Below are positions 57,762-64,000 of a stretch of 64,000 nt of DNA, in pieces. How positions within the stretch are numbered: the first letter of the stretch is position 1; every line of letters begins with the position of its first letter. The stretch is from Acanthornis magna (lineage: Eukaryota; Chordata; Aves; Passeriformes; Acanthizidae): the NCBI GenBank assembly GCA_036785705.1, contig JAWUZG010000159.1:992001-1056000 (forward strand), written 5' to 3'. The position numbers and the translations under genes were made by a program. The notes below the pieces were generated by a model, which worked only from the letters and a program-made list of their open reading frames with translations, did no database searches and was not told the DNA's origin.

Positions 57762-58731
57762 CAGCCCGCGGTCACCGGGGCAACAGTGCCGCCGCCGCCG
57801 CCCCATTGGTGCCGCCCAGCGGAGGGGGCGGGGCCTTCCCGGGAGGGGCGTGGCCCCACTCGTGGCACCGGGGAGCCGCGTGTCCGCCCCGTGGGCAGCG
57901 CGTTCCCCGCACGGCGCTCCCGACTCCACCGGGGCCGAGCCCCCAGGGAGACGTCGCTGGGATGGGTGGCGGGGACACGTTCACGAAGGCGTCGGTGTTC
58001 CCTCACTGCGTGGGGCCGAGCCGTGCAAGCCCCAGTGAGCGGCCCGGGGACTGTTCCGGGCCAGGGCTTTGCCGGGGCGACCGGGAACAGTGGGTGTCCC
58101 GTGAACCCGGTGGGCCGGCAGGGCGGGGTTCAAGCGCAGCACCCCGGGGTGATACTCGGTGTCCCGGGCGGTCAGACCCGTGCACAGGCTCCCGGCGAAC
58201 CGCCAGGGGCGTGGGTGCTCCCGGGGGTGCGGCTGTCAGGGTCACCGGGGACACCGGGGTGCCCAGACTGGGAGAGCAGAGGGTTTCTGGCAGGAGCTCG
58301 AGCATCCTCGGATGTGTACCTGAGGGCACAGAGAGATACCGGGGCACCGGGATGCTTGTCTGAAGGTGCCGGGTGTCACCGTGCCGCTCATGTGGGGGGT
58401 ACTGGGGACTGCCGTAGGGGCGGTATCGGGGGCATCGGTGTGCCAGGGTTACCGTAGCGTAGCGGGGCGTGCCGTGGCTACCGGGGGGGTACCGGGAGTA
58501 CCGGGGAGTGCCGGGGTACCGGGGCGTGCCGGGTAGCCGGGCGGTACCGGGGGTACCGGGGCGTGCCGCCCTGCCATTCTCTCCAGCAACCCCTCTCGGC
58601 GGGCGCCCATTGGCTGAGCGGGATCTGCCCCCCCGTCCCGCGGCCAATGGGCGGCGGGGGGCGGGGCCCCCCATTGACAGACCCGGCGCGGCGGTGTTTA
58701 CCGGGGGCGGCGGGGGCGGGGCGGCGGCGGC

Positions 58732-58738
58732 TATAAGA
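58732..58738 (+). promoter_or_regulatory. TATA box of SOX12
   Basis: TATAAGA on the plus strand follows GC boxes and CCAAT boxes at the expected distances. It predicts transcription from about 58762 and a leader of about 700 bases. Confidence 0.6.
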
Positions 58739-58920
58739 GCGGCACCGGGGGGCGTGCGGCTCCCGGGCTGCCTGCACCGCCCCCGCGCACCCCCGACCCG
58801 CACACGGACCCGCCGCAGTCACCCCGCACCGTTTCCGACCGAAGCATCCGCCGACTTAACCGGGGAGGCATCCCCGGGGCGGCGGGGAGAGGAGCAACCC
58901 CGGGGCGGAGCCCTCACAGC

Positions 58921-59215
58921 TTGCAGCATCTCCGGACAGTGCGGAGCATCTCCGAGCCGGTACAGAGCATCCCGGAGCATCCTCGAGCCGGCGCCAAACA
59001 TCCCCGCGTTGGTGCGGAGCATCGCCGAGACGGTACAGAGCATCCGGGAGCATCCTCAGACCGGTACCGAGCATCCTCGAGGTGCTACAGAGCATCCCGG
59101 AGCATCGTCAGACCAGTAACGAGCATCCTCGAGGTGCTACAGAGCATTCCGGAGCATCTTCGGACCGGTGCAGAGCATCTCGGGACAGGACCACTACAGA
59201 GCATCTCCGAGCCGG
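58921..59215 (+). repeat. GAGCATC minisatellite in the SOX12 leader
   Basis: Variants of ACAGAGCATCCCGGAGCATC recur, with a higher-order period of 52 bases between the TACAG blocks at about 59034, 59086 and 59138. The array lies wholly within the predicted 5' UTR and creates an open frame (from 59168) in phase with SOX12, which I treat as leader. Confidence 0.75.
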
Positions 59216-59467
59216 AGACCACCGAGCCATCCCGGGACCCCTCCGGAGCATCGCCGCGGCCGCCGCCCCGGCGGAGCCGGCCCCGCCGTGCGCCCCCGGG
59301 CCCCGTCGCGGCCGCCTGCGCCCCGCCCCGCCGCCGCCCGCTCCGCACAATGGGGGCGGCGCGGCGCGGCGCGTAGCGGCGGGCGGGGAGGCGGCGGCGG
59401 GCAGGGAGGTGGTGGCGGGAGGGGAGGAGGAAGAGGTGGAGGCGGCGGCGGGGTACCCGGCTCCGGG

Positions 59468-60367
59468 ATGGTGCAGCGCGGCCCGCGGGGCCGGGGCGCA
59501 GAGGCTGGGCGGGAGCCCTGTGCCCCACTGCCCGCCCGTGACACCGAGCCCGCCTGGTGCAAGACGCCGAGCGGGCACATCAAGCGCCCCATGAACGCCT
59601 TCATGGTGTGGTCCCAGCACGAGCGCCGCAAGATCATGGACCAGTGGCCCGACATGCACAACGCTGAGATCTCCAAGCGCCTGGGCCGGCGCTGGCAGCT
59701 CCTCCACGACTCCGAGAAGATCCCCTTTGTCAGGGAGGCCGAGCGCCTGCGCCTCAAGCACATGGCTGACTACCCTGACTACAAGTACCGGCCTCGGAAA
59801 AAGGGCAAGGTGGGCACCGGAGCAGCTCGCCCGCGGCTCCCAGTGAAGATCAAGCCCTCCGTGCTGGGCCGTGTCTCTGCCAGCCGCAGGCAGCCCGCCA
59901 AGCTGCCCAGCAGCCCCGACACCCCGCAGGAGCCCGCACCAGAGGTTCCCTCTGAGGACAGCCCTGTGGTGCCTGGCACGGCTACCTGGCACTCGGCACC
60001 CGACGGGGAGCACAGCCCCCAGGAGCCCCCTGCACCCCTGAGCCCTACCACACCCTGCCCGGAGCCAGGGAGGTCCCCAGAGAGTGGGTCCCCCTCTCCC
60101 ATGTCGGCTGGGTCCCCTCCTTCTTCCTTCAGCTCCTCTGACGAGGAGCTGGAGGAAGAGCTGCTGGGGATCATGCCCGGGCGGGCGCCTGCCAGTGCCA
60201 CCTGTGGTGCCCTGGACTGGTCCGTCTTCGACAAGGACCACGACCTCTTCCCGCGGGGAAGCTCCTCGCACTTCGAGTTCCCGGACTATTGCACGCCCGA
60301 GGTGACGGAGATGATAGCAGGGGACTGGCTCATGTCCAGCATCTCGGACTTGGTCTTTACCTACTGA
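59468..60367 (+). CDS. SOX12: SOX12, SoxC-group HMG-box transcription factor (single exon)
   Basis: An intronless frame of 299 residues (human 315). The HMG box at about 38-106 includes [19 protein letters not shown] and [19 protein letters not shown]; it bends DNA at AACAAT-type sites. The centre is a Pro/Ser/Glu-rich region with an acidic [13 protein letters not shown] patch. The SoxC transactivation tail (about 266-299) contains [20 protein letters not shown] and ends [10 protein letters not shown], shared with SOX4 and SOX11. The short N-terminus MVQRG and the length point to SOX12 rather than SOX4 or SOX11. The start is chosen where SOX12 similarity begins, although the frame is open upstream to 59168 through the leader repeat. 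SoxC proteins drive neural and mesenchymal progenitor programmes. In human it is at 20p13. Confidence 0.96.
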   Translation: MVQRGPRGRGAEAGREPCAPLPARDTEPAWCKTPSGHIKRPMNAFMVWSQHERRKIMDQWPDMHNAEISKRLGRRWQLLHDSEKIPFVREAERLRLKHMADYPDYKYRPRKKGKVGTGAARPRLPVKIKPSVLGRVSASRRQPAKLPSSPDTPQEPAPEVPSEDSPVVPGTATWHSAPDGEHSPQEPPAPLSPTTPCPEPGRSPESGSPSPMSAGSPPSSFSSSDEELEEELLGIMPGRAPASATCGALDWSVFDKDHDLFPRGSSSHFEFPDYCTPEVTEMIAGDWLMSSISDLVFTY

Positions 60368-63179
60368 GTCCCACGCTCTGCAGGTAACGCTCATTTTTAT
60401 TTTCACCCACAATCAGGTCATATCAAAAAACAACCCAGGAAAAAAACAAACAAACCGAAACCAGCTGTTTACATGCAGGAATCAGGTATTTTGCCTTGAA
60501 GCTGCTGGAAGGCAGAGCCCCTGCTCCCCCATCCCCTGGCACACACCCATTCTTCATCCGTCTGTCTGTCTGACTCTCGCCTCGTGCCCGCAGGACGCAT
60601 GGCCGCCCGCCGCGGTTATTTGCCCGTGAAATGCATCTCATCGGGTTTTCATTGTCACACCCGTCCACTTCCCCCCATGGCCCCGGCGCTGACAGCCATG
60701 GCTGCTCCCGGCCGCTCCCATCTCTGCCAGCACCGTGTGCCCTCCCGCTCTCCAGGAAGCAGGAGCATCCACGCCACCCCAGCTCTTGGTGCCCACCCCA
60801 TCTTTCCCATCCCTTGGAGAATGGCTGATTCCGTTTGGTTTTTGACTGCATTTAACGCATGGCTTCAATTTTCTCCTCTTTCTCTTTGCAGCCCTTGGGG
60901 AGGGATGCCGAGCCATGCCAAACTGTCCCTTCTCAACTCCCTATTTTGTGAGGGGTCCCTGGCTTGGGGGGTTTGGTGTCCCACAGCCGCGTGTCCTTCC
61001 CTGTGGCGCATGCTCCCCGCCACTCGGTTTGGGAAGAGTGAAGTTGCACACACGTGACGAGCACGTGGGCGCGGGAGGCTGTGTTGTTTCTCTTGCCAGG
61101 CAGTTGTACAGGGAAAGCTGTGCCACGGAGGGAGTCCGTGTCCAGAGTCACCCCAAAACTGTATGGAGACGAGCCCTTCCCTGAGCAGCCAGCCCTCATT
61201 TTAACCTTGGAGCCTGTGACCATGCAGGACCTGCTCTGGGCTGGCTGACCTTGGCCAGTGGAGTTGGGTCTCACTGTGCCCGGCCCTGGCATGTGGTGTT
61301 GCCGGGATGGCAGGGAGCAGCACGGAAGGGCAGCTGTGGGAAATCTGCCTTAAGCAACCACCCAAACTGGTCCAAGAGCAGCAGCAGCCAATGCTGGTGG
61401 GCGTGTGAGGTGTGGGTGATGCTCTGGCGCAGGGCTCCTCCACACAGCATCACGCTGGGCTCCACTGCTGGCCACGCCAAGAGCAGGGACATGCTGGCAG
61501 GGAAGATGCTGCTGCAGCAGCTCCTCCAGCTGGGATTTTCTTTGCTTTTCCTAATGGCTCCTTCCTGCGACAGCCGCCTCCTCCCACTGCCGGGAGCACG
61601 TGGCTGCAGTGCTGGCTCGGCGGCTGCCGCAGGCTGTGGTTGGGGGGGCAGGAGCTGCGCTGTGGTACAGCTGTGCTGGGTGGGGACCCCACACGTCTCT
61701 GGGGACGTGGTCATGGCAGGGGCTAGCAGCGTCTGCAGGAGCTGTATTGGGCTTTGCAGCAATTGCTGCTTGAAGTAGCCCCTGCAGTCCCCCATGACCC
61801 CGACTCCCCAGGGGCTCTGGGTTTGTGGGGGCCTGTCGGACCCTTCCCGGCAATTGCGGTGCTGGGGGCAGTGGAGCACCCGCTCTCTGGGGCTCTGCCT
61901 CCCTGTTTTGGGGCTGCCGGTTCCCCCAGTCACAGGCTACCCCGTGCCTGCCCGTTGCTGTCAGGCCGTACTGAGCCGTGACCAGGGGAAGGACATCCCC
62001 CTCCCAGGTCCTGGCATCCCCTGAGGGTGCCTCGGAGTAGGTACCTGGCCCTGCTGCTGGAGCTGCTGGTGGCCCTGGCTCAGCCGTGGGGATAGACACT
62101 GCAGCGCAGGGAGAGGTGTGTCCCCAGGCCCTTTGCAGGGATGCTTGATGTCCCCTAGCCCAGTCCCTGGGGGCCCCTCGAAGGCCCCCACGATGGTCAA
62201 CCATCAGCAGTGTAGATGTGTCGGTGTGTAGCGGTAGCTGTGCGTGTATGTTGGCATTAGCCACGGTGTTTCGGTACCCCCGTGCGGGTGCCAGCCTGCG
62301 GAGCCAGGCGGGCATCACGCATCAGACACGTGTTCCCTGGATAGAGCGCGTCCTCTTCTCTGCGTCCCCTCCCTCCCCGGCCGTTCCTCACCGGATCCAG
62401 TCCCGCCCCCAAAGGTGGAAAAGCCAAATAAGCGCCGGGACAGCCGTGATTTGATTCTGGCAGCCTGCTCCCTCCTCACTGCCGCCTCGGGGGGTCTCTG
62501 CCTTCCCACCCCCTGGGCAGCCCCGCGCCAGGAGCATCCGAAGCCCCCTCTCATGTGTGAGCCGGGTTTGGGGTTCCTGTGGGGTCCAGCGGCCCCAGAG
62601 CTCTCTGACACACACAGATCTCACCCAGCACCTCGGTGCCTTCTTGGGGTGCACAACCACCCCGTGCTGTGGCCAGGGGTTCTCAGGGAGGCGCCGAGGC
62701 TGACGGTCACCTGCCCTCCACCCCTGTCCATGGGGAAGCCAAAGCCCCCAGGTACCAGCAAGGCCTGAGGCCACAGTGAGGGTCTCGCATCACATGTGTG
62801 CTTTGCTGACCCTGCAGCTCAGGGCTCAGCTCCCATTCCCAGAGGGGACACAGGTCTCGGTGGTCCCCTATGTGCTGTGCATCACCCTTGAGCCAGGGTG
62901 ATCCCTCCACAGACTGTCAGGCGAAATATTTCCTCAGGAGCAGGTTCTGGGTCAGTGCCAGAACTCGAGCCAGCGCCGGGGTCCCCTGCCCCAGCCGCAA
63001 GCACAACATCATCCGCTTTGTCCCCATCCCCACCCCGTCCCCCTCCTCGAGTCTCGCCGGGTGTGTTTGTCAGGGAGAACCGTCGTGGACAGTGGTGGAT
63101 TTTCTGTGCCGTGTGGTTGTAGTGCTTAGAGACCCCCCCAGCGTGCGGCCCCTTCCCGCTGCGCCCCCGCTGCCCGGTG

Positions 63180-63222
63180 CTGGCTGGCATGCGTGTGCGA
63201 GCGTGTGTGCGTGCGCGTGCGA
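63180..63222. repeat. GTGTGC-rich alternating tract
   Basis: Alternating purine-pyrimidine sequence (GCGTGTGCGAGCGTGTGTGC) in the SOX12 3' UTR. A second tract of similar type is at about 63812-63862. Confidence 0.7.
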
Positions 63223-63248
63223 CATCCCGTCATCACTCCAGACAAAGC

Positions 63249-63297
63249 GAATAATAATAATAATAATAATAGTAATAATAAATAATAAAAATAAACC
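63249..63297. repeat. (AAT)n microsatellite
   Basis: About 14 AAT-like triplets with interruptions (one AGT, then ATAAAA) lie in the SOX12 3' UTR. Embedded AATAAA hexamers here could also act as poly(A) signals. Confidence 0.85.
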
Positions 63298-63579
63298 AAA
63301 CCTCTCTCAGGAAGCAGCTGCCCTGGCGGCGGCCGAGCGGGCCAGGGGTCCCCGGAGCTGGCAGGGCCCCGGCGCAGTCTGCGGATGGGCGCCAGCGCTC
63401 GGGGTCACCTTTGTAGTGTTGTGTTAGTGAAGGGTCCCTGTGTCTGTTATCTTGGAGAAACAGGATTTTAGCCGAGGGGCAGCGATGACCCCATCTGGGC
63501 CCATCCCGGGAGTGCAACGCGGCTGGCCCTTGCTCCGCGGAACCTCGGCTAACAATTATCCTGACTGTTGTGATTATGG

Positions 63580-63585
63580 AATAAA
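63580..63585 (+). terminator. SOX12: Poly(A) signal of SOX12
   Basis: AATAAA followed within about 10 bases by TGTGTTGGTCTG, a good U/GU-rich downstream element. Cleavage is expected near 63605. Confidence 0.6.
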
Positions 63586-63605
63586 CTGTGTTGGTCTGCT
63601 CCCCA

Positions 63606-64000
63606 TGGCTCTGGCTCCTTCTGTGCTGCCTCATTCCTCCCAGGGGAATTTGGGGTTCCCAGGGCTATGTGAGGTCCCCAGGGAGATGTGGGATTCCCAA
63701 TGGCCAGCATTCAGCTCTCAGGCATGTCACTTCCCACCCTGAGCCTGGGCTCTCCCACGCTGGGGAGGTTCGCCCTCATCAGTCAGTGTGGGCTGGGTGT
63801 CCCTGGGAGCAGTGTGAGCATGTGCACATATGTGCACGTATGTGCCTGTGCACATGCAGCCCCTCGCCCCATCCATGTGTGCGTGTGGGCAATCCCAACG
63901 CCGCCCCCGACTCCGTTCAGCCAGGGGGAGGGGACCGGGTGTAATAAGGGGGGGCACCAGAGAGGGAGGGGACCGGGGGTGTTAATCCAGACCCACAGGA
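63606..64000. other. Flank downstream of SOX12
   Basis: I see only a CA/TG-rich tract (about 63812-63862) and GC-rich sequence. No exon is supported before the window ends. Confidence 0.5.

Larger units (their letters stand above)
56600..60400 (+). promoter_or_regulatory. SOX12: Very large CpG island over the SOX12 promoter and gene
   Basis: Nearly 4 kb is extremely GC- and CpG-rich. CCAAT boxes lie at 57694-57698, 57738-57742, 57805-57809 (minus), 58609-58613 (minus) and 58644-58648, followed by a TATA box at 58732. Tandem repeats (57471-57633, 58921-59215) inflate open reading frames here. Confidence 0.65.
60368..63605 (+). other. SOX12: SOX12 3' UTR
   Basis: No coding sequence is evident for 3.2 kb after the SOX12 stop, and the first convincing poly(A) signal outside simple repeat is at 63580. 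Human SOX12 likewise has a trailer of about 3 kb. It contains an AAT microsatellite and a GTGTGC-rich tract. Confidence 0.6.

Noticed and set aside
56619..58457. 612-codon open frame on the plus strand upstream of SOX12
   Set aside because: It is Pro/Arg/Gly-rich translation of a CpG island and the 17-base minisatellite; no recognisable domain, and overlapping frames are equally open.
59108..60412. 434-codon open frame antisense to SOX12
   Set aside because: A mirror of the SOX12 coding exon in GC-rich sequence; the sense strand carries an unmistakable HMG box.
1..64000. CRISPR arrays, prokaryotic operons, endogenous retroviruses, tRNA or rRNA genes
   Set aside because: No direct-repeat/spacer pattern, no Shine-Dalgarno-led gene strings, no retroviral LTR or gag/pol reading, and no cloverleaf with A/B boxes was recognised.

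Overview
The window is vertebrate nuclear DNA and almost certainly avian. Genes are split by GT-AG introns, GC-rich and CpG-rich promoters alternate with compact introns, and the only recognisable interspersed repeats are worn 3' ends of CR1 non-LTR retrotransposons, the dominant avian repeat. Gene content matches human 20q11.21 plus a piece of 20p13, which in chicken corresponds to chromosome 20. I see no prokaryotic, viral, CRISPR or toxin content.

Layout. At the left edge (1-1300) is a divergent CpG promoter. Its minus-strand side looks like the first non-coding exon and promoter of TPX2 (CHR element plus CCAAT boxes); no TPX2 coding sequence is in view. The plus-strand gene is BCL2L1 (Bcl-xL; coding exons 3263-3817 and 18792-18929), with a 15 kb intron, a short uORF just before its start and a long 3' UTR to about 20550. 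Convergent with it is a complete 15-exon secreted BPI/LBP-family gene (21608-25386, minus), in the place COX4I2 occupies in mammals. ID1 follows (28973-29538, minus) with TATA box, a BMP-response element and a CRE. After a gene-poor stretch (30.0-34.7 kb) with candidate enhancers comes HM13, signal peptide peptidase (34968-47767, minus, 12 exons), including an alternative terminal exon. REM1 (51062-53296, minus, 4 exons) is next. Between REM1 and the right-hand gene are two exon-like fragments resembling C20orf96 (54299-54359 and 56154-56250, minus), the second with a stop codon. The right end is SOX12 (59468-60367, plus, single exon) with a repeat-rich CpG promoter, a minisatellite-bearing 5' leader and a 3.2 kb 3' UTR ending near 63605.

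The genes are not a pathway: apoptosis control (BCL2L1), innate lipid binding (BPI-like), a bHLH antagonist (ID1), intramembrane proteolysis (HM13), an RGK GTPase (REM1) and a SoxC factor (SOX12). The value of the locus is its conserved order, its conserved alternative-splicing signals (Bcl-xS donor, HM13 second terminal exon) and the junction REM1-SOX12, whose human counterparts sit on opposite arms of chromosome 20. I did not find a new biological system. The least explained items are the exon-like islands at 26.5-27.4 kb and 54.3-56.3 kb, the proline-repeat expansion in the BPI-like protein, and several candidate non-coding elements.
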